DNA of 64,000 nt from Psychrobacter sp. APC 3426 (lineage in GTDB: Bacteria; Pseudomonadota; Gammaproteobacteria; Pseudomonadales; Moraxellaceae). The translations under genes were made by a program, and so were the position numbers. Of this stretch, positions 18,328 through 28,316 are shown one piece after another. The notes under the pieces were generated by a model that had not been told where the DNA came from, did not search any database, and saw only the letters and a program-made list of their open reading frames with translations. Positions within the stretch are counted from its first letter, which is position 1; each line of letters opens with the position of its first letter. The stretch spans positions 31,223-95,222 of the forward strand of contig NZ_JASDCF010000011.1 in NCBI RefSeq assembly GCF_030408035.1, read 5' to 3'.

Positions 18328-19812
18328 TTATTCATCGAACCAAGATTCCCGAGCTTTCATGATGAGTTTTCCTGCAGTTTCAGAATCTAATCCTTCGATA
18401 TCTTCTAAATCGAAGACTGCTTGTTCTGCCAAATCGTCAACGGTAATAATGTCTTTTTGTGCCATTTTATAGGCCCAACTGACGGTCATACCTTCAAGCT
18501 CTTGTAGCTCTTGACTTGGCTCTTTCATGTTTTGTTGTTTGACCAGTTCATCAGCGATAACGACTTCTTTAGCACGCTCTTGAATCATATCGATTGCTTC
18601 ATCGTCTAGACCTTCGATATCATAGAAGGTTTCAACGGGTACGTAAGCGACTTCTTCAATACTGGTAAAACCAATATCAACAAGTGCTTGTGCTAAGTCT
18701 TTATCAACTTCTAAACGCTCATAGAATAATTCGATAAAGGCTTTTGATTCGTTTTCTTGACGCTGTTGATACTCTTCTTCTAGCATCATGTTTAGCTTAT
18801 AGCCGGTTAATTCAGAGGCTAATCGAACGTTTTGACCCTGTGAGCCAATGGCGCGTGCTAATTGGTCATTGGTGCTAAAAATAATATCTGCTGTTTGCAT
18901 GTCTTCATCTAAAATGATACTACTCACGTCAGCTGGCTCTAAAGCGCTGATGATGAACTGGGCTGGATCATCTGACCAAACCACAACATCAATACGCTCG
19001 CCATCTAATTCTTGCTGTACGGCTTGAATACGCGTACCACGCATACCGATACACGCACCAACAGGGTCGATACGATGATCGTTGGTCTTAACCGCTATTT
19101 TAGCACGAGTGCCCGGCAAGCGAGCGACGTTACGAATTTCAATAATTTGTTCTGCGATCTCAGGCACTTCTTTTTGCATTAAAGCCGAGAGCATTTCTGG
19201 ATGCGTACGTGACAACAGTAGCTGTGCGCCACGATTTTCACGATTCACATGATAAAGAATAGCGTTGATACGCGATTTTGCGCGTAATTGCTCGCGTGGC
19301 AGCATCTGATCACGTGATAAATAGCCTTCAGCGTTGTCACCTAAATCGATGATATAACCATCGCGAGTCTGCTTTTTGACTTCGCCATACATCATCTCGC
19401 CAACACGTGGCTCAAAAGCATCTGCTACTAGCGCACGCTCCGCTTCACGAATCTTTTGGATAATGACTTGCTTGGCTTGAGTCGCAGCAATACGGCCAAA
19501 CTCAATCGACTCAATCTGCTCTTCTTTAACGTCACCAATTGACCATTCGTCTTGATCAAGGTCAGTAATCGCTAGCTGGCAAGCAGGCATCTCGTGATCT
19601 TCGTCGGCAACCACTGTCCAATAACGATAAGTATCATAATCGCCAGTTGCACGGTCGATAGCTACCCGCACGGCCACTTCTGGCTGTTCGGTATATACTT
19701 TTTTCTTGGTCGATACCACCAAAGCATCTTCTATCGCTTCAAAGATATCTTCAGGATTTAAGCCCTTTTCATTACTGACAGTTTCTACTACCGTTAAGAT
19801 TTCACGACTCAT
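18328..19812 (-). CDS. nusA: Transcription termination/antitermination factor NusA
   Basis: RNA polymerase-associated factor for pausing, termination and antitermination. In 494 residues it has the N-terminal polymerase-binding domain (EILTVVETVSNEKGL), an S1 domain starting around EVKKQTRDGYIIDLGDNAEG, two KH domains (IDPVGACIGMRGTRIQAV; ARAIGSQGQNVRLASELTG) and two acidic C-terminal repeats, as in E. coli. It lies between rimP and infB in the conserved order. Confidence 0.98.
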   Translation of the reverse strand: MSREILTVVETVSNEKGLNPEDIFEAIEDALVVSTKKKVYTEQPEVAVRVAIDRATGDYDTYRYWTVVADEDHEMPACQLAITDLDQDEWSIGDVKEEQIESIEFGRIAATQAKQVIIQKIREAERALVADAFEPRVGEMMYGEVKKQTRDGYIIDLGDNAEGYLSRDQMLPREQLRAKSRINAILYHVNRENRGAQLLLSRTHPEMLSALMQKEVPEIAEQIIEIRNVARLPGTRAKIAVKTNDHRIDPVGACIGMRGTRIQAVQQELDGERIDVVVWSDDPAQFIISALEPADVSSIILDEDMQTADIIFSTNDQLARAIGSQGQNVRLASELTGYKLNMMLEEEYQQRQENESKAFIELFYERLEVDKDLAQALVDIGFTSIEEVAYVPVETFYDIEGLDDEAIDMIQERAKEVVIADELVKQQNMKEPSQELQELEGMTVSWAYKMAQKDIITVDDLAEQAVFDLEDIEGLDSETAGKLIMKARESWFDE

Positions 19813-20011
19813 GCTATACCTGTCCTATCATTTTTTAATTGACTTAAATTTTATCATTGATGTATTAACGTTATTTTTCACCATAAGCCATATAAGCTGT
19901 TTGGAGAGTAAAGTGGCATTTAATTACTTGCTACTTTTATTTATTGGTATTCAGTATGCGATTCTAAAGGAAAAGAATCATTTTTTATAAACACTTAGCA
20001 TTTATAAAATA

Positions 20012-20512
20012 TTAAGCATCTTCATAAATTAAATTGGCTTTATCAATATTGCTCAGTGCAATGTCGAACTGCTCACCATCAGCAGCCGTCAGCTGTAATG
20101 ACGTATCATTGATACTGTCTAAAGTACCCGTTGCTTTACGACGTTTTTTATCGCCTTCACCAATGGCTTGTATCAAACGTAAGCTCACTGTCTGACCGAC
20201 ATAAGCATGCATCTGCTCATCTGAGAAGAACGCGCGGTCAAAACCTGGTGACGACACTTCTAAAATAAACTCGCCAGCAATAGGGTCATGCACTTCTAAG
20301 ATACCACTTACTTGGTGGTTCACCGCGGCACAATCTTCAATGGTGACGTGTTTATCTTGAGCCTGCTCTTCTGGTAGTGCCTCAATATAAATACGTAACA
20401 ATGAGCGGTTGCCTTGTGGTGCAAACTCGATACCCCACAGTGCCACATCGCAAGCAGCGACGGCAGGGGCGATAATATTGGTCAGTTCTGTAACCTTGGT
20501 CGAAAGCTTCAT
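20012..20512 (-). CDS. rimP: Ribosome maturation factor RimP
   Basis: 166 residues, required for 30S maturation. It has the family phrases LWGIEFAPQGNRSLLRIYIE, TIEDCAAVNHQVSGILEV and GEFILEVSSPGFDRAFF. It is the first protein gene of the rimP-nusA-infB block, downstream of the initiator tRNA gene. Confidence 0.96.
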   Translation of the reverse strand: MKLSTKVTELTNIIAPAVAACDVALWGIEFAPQGNRSLLRIYIEALPEEQAQDKHVTIEDCAAVNHQVSGILEVHDPIAGEFILEVSSPGFDRAFFSDEQMHAYVGQTVSLRLIQAIGEGDKKRRKATGTLDSINDTSLQLTAADGEQFDIALSNIDKANLIYEDA

Positions 20513-20966
20513 AATCTATTTATGTTTTCCTGTTCGCTCATCTATCTTACTAAGAAACCGTATTGAATGTTATCTATTACTCATGATAAACATTTATTCA
20601 TATCAGTGACGGTTAATATTTTGTAAACCACAGACAGAGCATTATATGTAATATGTGTTTTGTTTTTATATAAGGATGAGCATAGAAAACATCAAGCTCA
20701 GCCAAACAATGCTTTTATTACTTATAAAGCAGTACTATCGATAAAGGAGTAAGGGATAAAAGATAGTATGCTTGTAAAGCAATCGTGCCAGTAGTGGCAG
20801 GTGACAATCAATAACGAATAATATCGTACTCTATAGGCCTAGAGCTTAGCATAAGTAGGATAGATACCGTGATAACACAGACCTTCAGATACAAAAAAAC
20901 CCACAAGCATAATGGTGGGCTAATCGTTACTGACAAATTTAGTGTACAAAACATCAGTATAAAAAG
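20513..20966. other. 454-bp spacer between tRNA-fMet and rimP
   Basis: Contains the tRNA terminator (20892-20922) and presumably the promoter of the rimP operon. No gene recognised. Confidence 0.6.
20892..20922 (-). terminator. Terminator after tRNA-fMet
   Basis: On the minus strand AGCCCAC and GTGGGTT enclose a ten-base loop and are followed by a run of seven T. Confidence 0.75.
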
Positions 20967-21043
<77 letters not shown>

Positions 21044-21166
21044 TCAATCTAGAACGCATATTATAGGGAGGTTTTATAGAACTGTCAATGATTATTTTAA
21101 ATAAAGTTCAAATGAATCATTAACAACCAACAAATCCAACCTGACGCCATGCTGCGTCATAAAACT

Positions 21167-21251
21167 TGGTGCGATTGGGGGGACTTGAACCCCCACAGCT
21201 TGCGCCACCACCCCCTCAAGATGGCGTGTCTACCAATTCCACCACAATCGC
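21167..21251 (-). tRNA. tRNA-Leu (anticodon GAG), CCA encoded
   Basis: 85 bases with acceptor GCGATTG pairing with CAATCGC, a D loop reading GGAATTGGTAGACACGC, anticodon loop TTGAGGG, a long variable arm typical of class II tRNAs, a GGTTCAAGTCC T-arm and a 3' CCA. It is next to secG, as leuU is in E. coli. Confidence 0.95.
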
Positions 21252-21435
21252 ATTTTTCACTGATTTACTTTTGATGTCTACTCTATCGTAATAGATGCTT
21301 TAAGGTAGGCATCGATAAAGTCAGACGGGTAAAACAGAAAGGCATTGTAAATCTAACGTCTTAAAATAGCAAGCACTGCCTGCATTAAAAGACAACCGCT
21401 AACTTTATCTGTCAAAAAAATTAATGCAACTACAG

Positions 21436-21744
21436 CTACTGAGGATTTTGCGTTAAAGGACGCGGTGTTTGCGGTGCTGACACTGGCGCATCTAAACGAA
21501 ATTGATCTTCGGCTTGCTTACGTGCATGAACCGCAAGCGTCATACTGGTGATAAAAAATATCACTGTCAATACGGCTGTCGCACGCGTCAAAAAGTTTGC
21601 CGTCCCCGCCGCACCAAATACGGTGCCTGATGAACCAGCGCCAAAAGAAGCTCCAGCGTCTGCCCCTTTGCCATGCTGTATCAAAATCAAGCCAATCATG
21701 GCAATCGCCACGATAATGTGCAGGGCTAATATAAACGTAAACAT
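21436..21744 (-). CDS. secG: Protein-export membrane protein SecG
   Basis: Subunit of the SecYEG translocon. 102 residues with two transmembrane helices (about 3-20 and 52-73) linked by the conserved LILIQHGKGADAGASFG and NFLTRATAVLT segments. The C-terminal tail is Pro/Gln-rich. It lies between tpiA and the tRNA-Leu gene in the standard order. Confidence 0.96.
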   Translation of the reverse strand: MFTFILALHIIVAIAMIGLILIQHGKGADAGASFGAGSSGTVFGAAGTANFLTRATAVLTVIFFITSMTLAVHARKQAEDQFRLDAPVSAPQTPRPLTQNPQ

Positions 21745-21969
21745 GGTGGCCTCTTTTGCCGCGTAATGACGACTGATAACGGAAATTAAATCGTAGGGTT
21801 AATAGGGGTGTCTTTTGGCGTGTAATGACGTCAAATCGATTATATAAATAAGGCGCATTGTACACGATTGCAAGGGCACTGTTAAACCCACTTTTGCCAA
21901 CTGATAAATACATTTTGTCAGCGAATCAACCATTTAATACTTACTAAGCAGTTGCTCTGCCAACTTCAG

Positions 21970-22770
21970 CTAAGAGGTAGCACGGCGAAAAGCATCAGCA
22001 ATTGCCAAAAAGCTCTCTGCTTTTAGTGAGGCCCCACCGACCAATGCACCATCAATCATGGGGTCGGCCGCAAAACTATCGGCATTATCAGCGTTAACGC
22101 TACCACCATATAAGACAGTCATACTATCTAATGAATCAGCAAAACCTGCAACCGTTTGCTTAATATGCTGATGCGTGGCACTGACCTCTTGCACTGTTGG
22201 TACTTTGCCAGTGCCAATCGCCCATACAGGTTCATAGGCAATAATCAAACGCTCTGATAAGTTTGCGGTCAGCTCCGACTGCTGCGCAAGCAAATCCTTA
22301 ACCACTGCTAACTGAGCATCAATGACATCAAGCGTCTCCTCCGCATCATACTGCGCTTGGGTTTCGCCGATACAGAATATCACCCCTAAGCCTTGCGTTA
22401 GTGCGTGAGTCATTTTTTGCAATAAGCAGTCATGGGACTCTTGATGGTACTGACGGCGTTCAGAGTGACCAAGTATCGTCCACGTTGCGCCAGCGTCTGC
22501 CACTTGCTGCGCTGAGCAGTCACCGGTATAGGCACCAGTATTTGCACTATGCGCACTGATGTCTTGTGCCGCACACAATACTGGACTGTCTTTTAGACGG
22601 GCGCTGACACTGGCCAAATGGATACAGCTTGGTGCTACCATTAACTGACAGCCAGTTGCATTGGCTTGCTCTTGTGTATCAACCGCAGTGAGTAAGTCAT
22701 CCAATAACGCATTGACGTCGTGGCTCGTTGCTGGATTCTGTTTCCAATTACCAATTACCCAAGCTTGCAT
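21970..22770 (-). CDS. tpiA: Triosephosphate isomerase
   Basis: Interconverts dihydroxyacetone phosphate and glyceraldehyde 3-phosphate. 266 residues. The catalytic set is complete: Lys10 in GNWKQN, His102 in ILGHSERR and Glu180 in [11 protein letters not shown], with the phosphate-binding YGGSVNADN and GALVGGASL loops near the C-terminus. AGAGG precedes the ATG. It is the first gene of the long minus-strand block. Confidence 0.97.
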   Translation of the reverse strand: MQAWVIGNWKQNPATSHDVNALLDDLLTAVDTQEQANATGCQLMVAPSCIHLASVSARLKDSPVLCAAQDISAHSANTGAYTGDCSAQQVADAGATWTILGHSERRQYHQESHDCLLQKMTHALTQGLGVIFCIGETQAQYDAEETLDVIDAQLAVVKDLLAQQSELTANLSERLIIAYEPVWAIGTGKVPTVQEVSATHQHIKQTVAGFADSLDSMTVLYGGSVNADNADSFAADPMIDGALVGGASLKAESFLAIADAFRRATS

Positions 22771-23201
22771 ATCCCTCTATCCTGTCTCATGTATTCATGC
22801 CAATTCGGCCAATGTGCGCGCCAGTATAACAAATAATTCTCTAGTGCTATAGTATAGTGCTGCGCAATTTATGCTGTCCCTTATCACTCATACATTACCT
22901 GTATTTACAGACATATTTGAACAATAGTATTAAGCAATGTGCCTAATTTGTCTTTGAAATGGTTTAATAGTCTAAATAAGTTCTTTAAACTAAAGTAAAG
23001 TTCTATATTATTACATGAATGACAGCCACATAAATGATAGCTGGCTGAATAAGAGCAAAAGACACATCGCTCGCTGCCTTAATCAGGCAATCGTATACTT
23101 GTTAAGTCATCGTACTGCTTATTAAGCAGCCACTACAATCATAAGTCGCCTATAAGTTTCAGATCACTGCGCAACATATTTGTTATTGAGGAGAAGTCGG
23201 A
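22771..23201. other. 431-bp divergent spacer between tpiA and pilB
   Basis: Should carry promoters for both directions; no strong consensus pair was identified. No gene or repeat recognised. Confidence 0.55.
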
Positions 23202-24917
23202 ATGTCTATTACAGCCAGTAAGTATGGTAGTCTAGCGCAGCAGCTAATTAGCGAAGGTATCGTTAGTGAAGCGAATATGAAAACTGCGCAGACCGAGTCA
23301 CAGCAACAGCAAATAGGGCTCGTGCCTTATTTGGTCGACAACAAACTGGCCGACTCTTATCACCTCGCTCAGATGCTGTCACAAGCCTTCGGCGACCCTC
23401 TATTTGATTTAGATGCGCTCAGCCTTGACGTTATTCCCAAAGATTTGGTTGATGAAAAAATCGTGCGCAAGTTTAATGCCTTGCCACTATTCAAACGTGG
23501 ACAGCGTTTATTCGTCGCGTTGAGTGATCCAACACGTATAGATGCGATTGACGCGATTGCCTTTAACTCACGCCTCTCTATCGAAACCGTCGTCGTCGAA
23601 GAAGACAAGTTAAAGAAACGTATCGAAAGTCTATATGCAGACACCATGCAAAGCTTCGGTAGTTTTTCTGATAGTGACTTAAATGTAGATTTTGATGACG
23701 GTGACGAAGATAATGAAGATGGCGAAACCAAGCTCAATGATGGCATCGATGAAGCGCCTGTTGTAAAGTTCGTCAATAAGATGTTGGTAGACGCGATTCG
23801 GATGGGGGCATCAGATCTGCATTTTGAACCATACGAAAAGTCATTCCGCGTCCGTTTCCGTGTCGATGGTGTCATGCAAAAAATGGCCAATCCGCCAGTG
23901 CAGCTTGCCAGTAAAATAGCCGCTCGTCTAAAAGTCATGTCACAAATGGACATCTCTGAGCGCCGAGTACCGCAAGATGGTCGCATAAAACTCAAGCTTT
24001 CTAAAAATAAGGCCATTGATTTCCGGGTAAACTCACTGCCGACCCTATTTGGTGAAAAGCTTGTATTGCGTATCTTAGACCCCTCCTCAGCCATGCTCGG
24101 TATTGATGCTTTAGGCTATGAGCCTGATCAAAAAGAGATGTTTATGGAGGCACTGAATAAGCCCCAAGGCATGCTACTGATTACTGGCCCTACTGGTTCT
24201 GGTAAAACGGTTTCGCTATATACCGGTATCAATATCTTAAATACGGGGCTCACAAATATCTCAACCGCGGAAGACCCTGTTGAGATTAACTTAGAAGGTG
24301 TTAATCAGGTCAACGTCAATACTAAAGTGGGTTTGACCTTTGCTAATGCCCTTAAGTCTTTTTTACGTCAGGATCCTGATATCGTGATGGTTGGTGAGAT
24401 TCGTGACCTTGAAACTGCTGAGATTGCGATTAAAGCGGCACAAACGGGCCACATGGTGCTGTCAACCTTGCATACCAACTCTGCACCTGAAACCTTAACG
24501 CGTTTACGCAACATGGGTGTTGCTTCTTTTAATATTGCAACGTCAGTAAACCTAGTGATTGCTCAACGCCTAGCACGACGCTTATGTAAGAACTGCAAAA
24601 AACCGATTAATATTCCACGTCAAAGCCTGCTTGAACTTGGCTTTACGGATGCCGATTTAGACAACCCAGACAACGTCATCTATGAGCCGGTAGGCTGTAA
24701 CGAATGTCGTGAAGGCTATAAAGGGCGTGTGGGTATTTATGAAGTCATGAAGGTCAGCCCTGATATCTCACGAATTATCATGGAAGATGGCAATGCGATA
24801 GACATTAAAGATGCTGCGCTAAAAAACGGTTTTCGAGATTTGCGACGCTCTGGCATTTTAAAAGTATTACAAGGTGTGACCAGTATTCAAGAAATGATGC
24901 GTGTTACCTCTGAATAA
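23202..24917 (+). CDS. pilB: Type IV pilus extension ATPase PilB
   Basis: Hexameric cytoplasmic ATPase that powers pilin assembly. 571 residues. The N-terminal MshEN-type domain (about 8-145) is followed by an acidic linker (about 158-180). The ATPase core has Walker A GPTGSGKT at 329-336, AEDPVE with the Asp box, Walker B DIVMVGEIRD at 393-402 and the His box TGHMVLSTLHTN. Cys462, Cys465, Cys499 and Cys502 form the tetracysteine zinc site. GAGGAG lies 8-10 bases before the ATG. It leads a pilB-pilC-pilD set; no pilin gene is present here. Confidence 0.96.
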   Translation: MSITASKYGSLAQQLISEGIVSEANMKTAQTESQQQQIGLVPYLVDNKLADSYHLAQMLSQAFGDPLFDLDALSLDVIPKDLVDEKIVRKFNALPLFKRGQRLFVALSDPTRIDAIDAIAFNSRLSIETVVVEEDKLKKRIESLYADTMQSFGSFSDSDLNVDFDDGDEDNEDGETKLNDGIDEAPVVKFVNKMLVDAIRMGASDLHFEPYEKSFRVRFRVDGVMQKMANPPVQLASKIAARLKVMSQMDISERRVPQDGRIKLKLSKNKAIDFRVNSLPTLFGEKLVLRILDPSSAMLGIDALGYEPDQKEMFMEALNKPQGMLLITGPTGSGKTVSLYTGINILNTGLTNISTAEDPVEINLEGVNQVNVNTKVGLTFANALKSFLRQDPDIVMVGEIRDLETAEIAIKAAQTGHMVLSTLHTNSAPETLTRLRNMGVASFNIATSVNLVIAQRLARRLCKNCKKPINIPRQSLLELGFTDADLDNPDNVIYEPVGCNECREGYKGRVGIYEVMKVSPDISRIIMEDGNAIDIKDAALKNGFRDLRRSGILKVLQGVTSIQEMMRVTSE

Positions 24918-25167
24918 TGTTGTAATATTAGACTGAGTTTATAAAGCAGCAATAATACCTACCAGATGTGCTTAAAAATAAAACAGATGGGCACTGGTTT
25001 TTTGCGCTAAAATAAAGTACAGCTGTTTTGATATCGATTCAACATTAGTATAATGAAGATAGCGATTTAAGAGTCGACGTCGAAGCAATCGCTAACGCCA
25101 AATGGACTGGCTAAGCACAGTGTATACATTTGCAATATCTAATTAGGCAATTTTTGAGGGTAGTGAC

Positions 25168-26391
25168 ATGGCAAAAGCTAAGACCGACATGCTGTTGGAC
25201 TTTGTCTACGATGGAGTGAATCGACGTGGACAAAAAGTAAAGGGTGAAACCACCAGTCGCAGTTTGGAGCTGGCAAAGGCAACGTTACGCAAGCAGGGTA
25301 TTACTGTCAAAGGTATTAAGAAAAAGCCGAAGCCGCTCTATACCTTCAAAAAAGCCATCAAGCCCATTGATATCGCTATTTTTGCTCGTCAGTTGGCCAC
25401 CATGATGAAAGCAGGTGTGCCCTTGACTCAATCTTTTGAAATTGTCGCTGACTCGCTAGATAACCCGAGTATGAAAGACTTGGTCTTGCAAATAAAGGCC
25501 GATATTGAAGCAGGTGGCACTTTCGCCTCAGCGCTGCGCAAACATCCACGCTACTTTGATGACCTGTTCTGCTCACTCGTTGAGTCAGGTGAGCAGTCGG
25601 GTGCGCTTGAGACTATGTTAGAGCGCGTTGCGACTTACAAAGAAAAGAGCGAGCTATTAAAAGCCAAAATCAAGAAAGCCATTAAATACCCTATCGCGGT
25701 TATTGTGGTCGCTATCATCGTGACGATGATTTTGCTGATTAAAGTTGTACCAGTATTCTCAGATCTTTTTGAGTCGTTTGGTGCAGAGCTACCAGCCTTT
25801 ACACAGATGGTGGTTGGTATGTCTGAATGGATGCAATCATGGTGGTTCATTTTAATTGTGCTGATTGGTGGCGCGATTATTGGCTTTTCAGAAGCCAAAA
25901 AACGCTCTAAAAAATTCCGTGACTTTTTAGACCGCGCTGTTTTAAAAGTGCCTGTATTCGGCAATATTGCTTATCAGGCAATTATCGCCCGCTTCGCTCG
26001 CACTTTGTCGACAACCTTTGCCGCTGGTGTACCGCTGATTGACGCACTAGATTCTACAGCTGGCGCGACCAATAACGTGGTGTTTTATAATGCCACCCAG
26101 CAAATTAAAAACGATGTATCCACTGGTCAACAGCTACAGTTTTCGATACGCTCTACCAACTTATTTCCAAGTATGGCGATTCAAATGGTTGGTATTGGTG
26201 AAGAATCTGGTAGCTTAGAAGAGATGCTTGATAAAGTAGCGGTATATTATGAAAACGAAGTCGATAATGCTGTTGACGGTCTAACCAGTTTGATGGAGCC
26301 GATGATTATGGCGGTGCTCGGTGTGTTAGTGGGTGGCTTAGTCATTGCCATGTACTTACCAATCTTCCAGATGGGCTCAGTGGTAGGCTAA
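25168..26391 (+). CDS. pilC: Type IV pilus inner-membrane platform protein PilC
   Basis: Inner-membrane core on which PilB works. 407 residues with two repeated GspF-type cytoplasmic domains, each ending in a membrane helix. The signatures FARQLATMMKAGVPL (about 72-86) and its second copy FARTLSTTFAAGVPL (about 276-290) show the repeat, as do VESGEQSG and IGEESGSLEEML. The last helix, MEPMIMAVLGVLVGGLVIAMYLPIF, closes the protein. It lies 250 bases after pilB, preceded by GAGGG. Confidence 0.96.
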   Translation: MAKAKTDMLLDFVYDGVNRRGQKVKGETTSRSLELAKATLRKQGITVKGIKKKPKPLYTFKKAIKPIDIAIFARQLATMMKAGVPLTQSFEIVADSLDNPSMKDLVLQIKADIEAGGTFASALRKHPRYFDDLFCSLVESGEQSGALETMLERVATYKEKSELLKAKIKKAIKYPIAVIVVAIIVTMILLIKVVPVFSDLFESFGAELPAFTQMVVGMSEWMQSWWFILIVLIGGAIIGFSEAKKRSKKFRDFLDRAVLKVPVFGNIAYQAIIARFARTLSTTFAAGVPLIDALDSTAGATNNVVFYNATQQIKNDVSTGQQLQFSIRSTNLFPSMAIQMVGIGEESGSLEEMLDKVAVYYENEVDNAVDGLTSLMEPMIMAVLGVLVGGLVIAMYLPIFQMGSVVG

Positions 26392-26416
26392 AGATTAACC
26401 AAAGGACTGCTACTTA

Positions 26417-27319
26417 ATGCAATTTATACAGTTATTACAAGACAATACGACCATCGCTTTGGTCGTTTTTGGTATTTTAGGTCTTTGTGTCGGCAGTTTT
26501 TTAAATGTGGTCATTCATCGTATTCCGTTGATGATGGTTTTTAGCTGGCGACGAGAATGCAGCCAGTTTATGTCTGAACAAGCAGATATGCCACGCGAAC
26601 ATACAACACCACTAGCGAACATTGTTGCCAATGATGCGCCCATTACATTGAGCAAGCCTGCCTCACGTTGCCCCCACTGCGCTCACAAAATAAAATGGTA
26701 TGAGAATATACCGTTAGTCAGTTGGTTAACCTTGCGCGGACGCTGCTCAAACTGCAAAGCAGCCATCGGCTTACGCTATCCTTTGGTCGAGCTGGTTACT
26801 GCCCTACTATCGGTACTGGTGATTTATCAGTTCGGGGTCAGTGTCTCTGGCTTATCCGCCTTAATCTTAGTCTGGACACTGATTGCGCTGACAGGGATTG
26901 ATTTTGATACACAGCTACTCCCCGATCGCTTAACCTTTCCTTTAGCAGGTTTGGGATTAGCGGTGAACTCACAAGGTTGGTTTGTGTCCCCCACTCAGTC
27001 TATCTGGGGCTTGCTACTAGGGTTTTTATCGTTATGGATAGTCGTAAAAGTGTTTTATCTCATCACTAAAAAACATGGGATGGGACAAGGAGACTTTAAA
27101 CTCCTAGCGGTATTAGGTGCTTGGCTTGGTCCCATGATGCTGCCCTTGATTATTTTACTGTCATCCTTACTCGGCTCAATTGTGGGTATTATTTTGATGA
27201 AAAAACAGGGTGAGAGCAGACCGTTTGCGTTTGGACCTTATATTGCTATTGCAGGTATTATCGCCTTGTTGTACGGTACAGATATCGTCAATTGGTATCT
27301 AGGCATGTATACTTACTAA
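26417..27319 (+). CDS. pilD: Prepilin peptidase / N-methyltransferase PilD
   Basis: Integral membrane aspartyl protease that cleaves type III signal peptides of pilins and methylates the new N-terminus. 300 residues. The N-terminal methyltransferase part has GSFLNVVIHRIP and a four-cysteine zinc site (CPHC 85-88, CSNC 110-113). Catalytic aspartates are expected in GIDFDTQLLPD (160-170) and at Asp226 in GMGQGDFK. FGPYIAIAG near the end is typical. It starts 25 bases after pilC, so it is in the same operon. Confidence 0.96.
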   Translation: MQFIQLLQDNTTIALVVFGILGLCVGSFLNVVIHRIPLMMVFSWRRECSQFMSEQADMPREHTTPLANIVANDAPITLSKPASRCPHCAHKIKWYENIPLVSWLTLRGRCSNCKAAIGLRYPLVELVTALLSVLVIYQFGVSVSGLSALILVWTLIALTGIDFDTQLLPDRLTFPLAGLGLAVNSQGWFVSPTQSIWGLLLGFLSLWIVVKVFYLITKKHGMGQGDFKLLAVLGAWLGPMMLPLIILLSSLLGSIVGIILMKKQGESRPFAFGPYIAIAGIIALLYGTDIVNWYLGMYTY

Positions 27320-27629
27320 ATGGCCTATAATCAATCCACGATAAAATAAATACAGTGTTACTGGATAAATTTTGCGCAGCCTCTATCAGCGTAGACACAG
27401 CAAGCAAGTAAAATTTATACGAGTGACACGTTATAATGTTTGTACTCTTTTTTATTTAAGATTAACTATATAAGGTCTTTGGTAGCTGATTTTAAATTCG
27501 TTACAAGCCTATCTATCAGACCTTGGTTATTGAGTTATTAAAACCCACTTACCATGAAAGTCAGCCATCGACATACTTTCTCAGTTTATAACTGTCACTG
27601 TCATTCTATCGAGCAGATAAGTCATTATT
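27320..27629. other. 310-bp pilD-coaE spacer
   Basis: Dominated by a palindromic repeat copy (27355-27429). No gene or clear terminator otherwise. Confidence 0.6.
27355..27429 (+). repeat. Dispersed hairpin repeat, copy 2
   Basis: The left end GTGTTACTGGATAAATTTT and the reverse complement of the right end, GTGTCACTCGTATAAATTTT, are near-identical inverted arms. The core is GCGCAGCCTCT, then CAGCGTAG, then ACACAGCAAGCAAG. The core is shared with 3419-3487 and 60424-60489. Confidence 0.75.
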
Positions 27630-28316
27630 ATGTCAAAACACACAGCCTCAACTTACTCTCATGAGCCACAAATTCCACAAAAAACAAGCAAGACGCTGGT
27701 AGTCGGATTAACGGGTGGTATCGGTAGTGGCAAATCTGCTGCTAGCGACTGGTTCGCTGAGCAAGGGATTGATATTATTGATGCAGATGTGATTGCTCAC
27801 GAAGTGGTTGCTAAAGGCAGCTCAACGTTGCGAAGAATCCAGAGAAAGTTTGGCGATTGGGTACTAAATTCTGATGGAACGATGGATCGCTCAGCGGTCA
27901 GAACGCACGTATTTACTCACCCAGAAGCACTGATTGAATTAGAAGCCATCACGCATCCAGCGATACGTGATGCGGCAAAAGCGCAGTTGGCAGCCAGTAC
28001 TTCGCCTTACGTGGTATTGTCAGCGCCTTTACTCATTGAGGCCGCTGAGGCAGGGCTTGCCAATTTGTGCCAACGCGTCCTGGTCATAGATGCAGCAGAA
28101 GACACGCAACTTGAGCGTGCCAGCCAGCGTGATGAGCAAAGCGTACAAAAAATTAAGGCAATCATGGTGAATCAGCTGAGCCGTGAAGAGCGCAACCGTC
28201 ATGCTGATGATGTCATACTAAACGATAGCGACCTTGCTGCGCTCTATTTACAGCTAGAGCCTTTACACCAAGATTATCTTACGCTTGCCCAGCAGCTAAA
28301 GTACGCTGTCGATTAA
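27630..28316 (+). CDS. coaE: Dephospho-CoA kinase
   Basis: Last step of coenzyme A synthesis, phosphorylating the 3'-hydroxyl of dephospho-CoA. The P-loop GLTGGIGSGKS ends at residue 36, after an unusual polar N-terminal extension of about 22 residues. Other signatures are IDADVIAHEV, FTHPEALIELEAITHPAIR and the lid region RASQRDEQS. 228 residues. It follows pilD as in many gammaproteobacteria. Its last 38 bases overlap the end of rlmB on the opposite strand. Confidence 0.95.
   Translation: MSKHTASTYSHEPQIPQKTSKTLVVGLTGGIGSGKSAASDWFAEQGIDIIDADVIAHEVVAKGSSTLRRIQRKFGDWVLNSDGTMDRSAVRTHVFTHPEALIELEAITHPAIRDAAKAQLAASTSPYVVLSAPLLIEAAEAGLANLCQRVLVIDAAEDTQLERASQRDEQSVQKIKAIMVNQLSREERNRHADDVILNDSDLAALYLQLEPLHQDYLTLAQQLKYAVD

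Noticed and set aside
21518..21913. 131-codon frame overlapping secG in another frame
   Set aside because: SecG is unmistakable; the other frame has no motif and starts in the tpiA-secG spacer.
23369..24094. 241-codon open frame antisense to pilB
   Set aside because: Complete overlap with a well-supported PilB and low-quality composition; no family motif.
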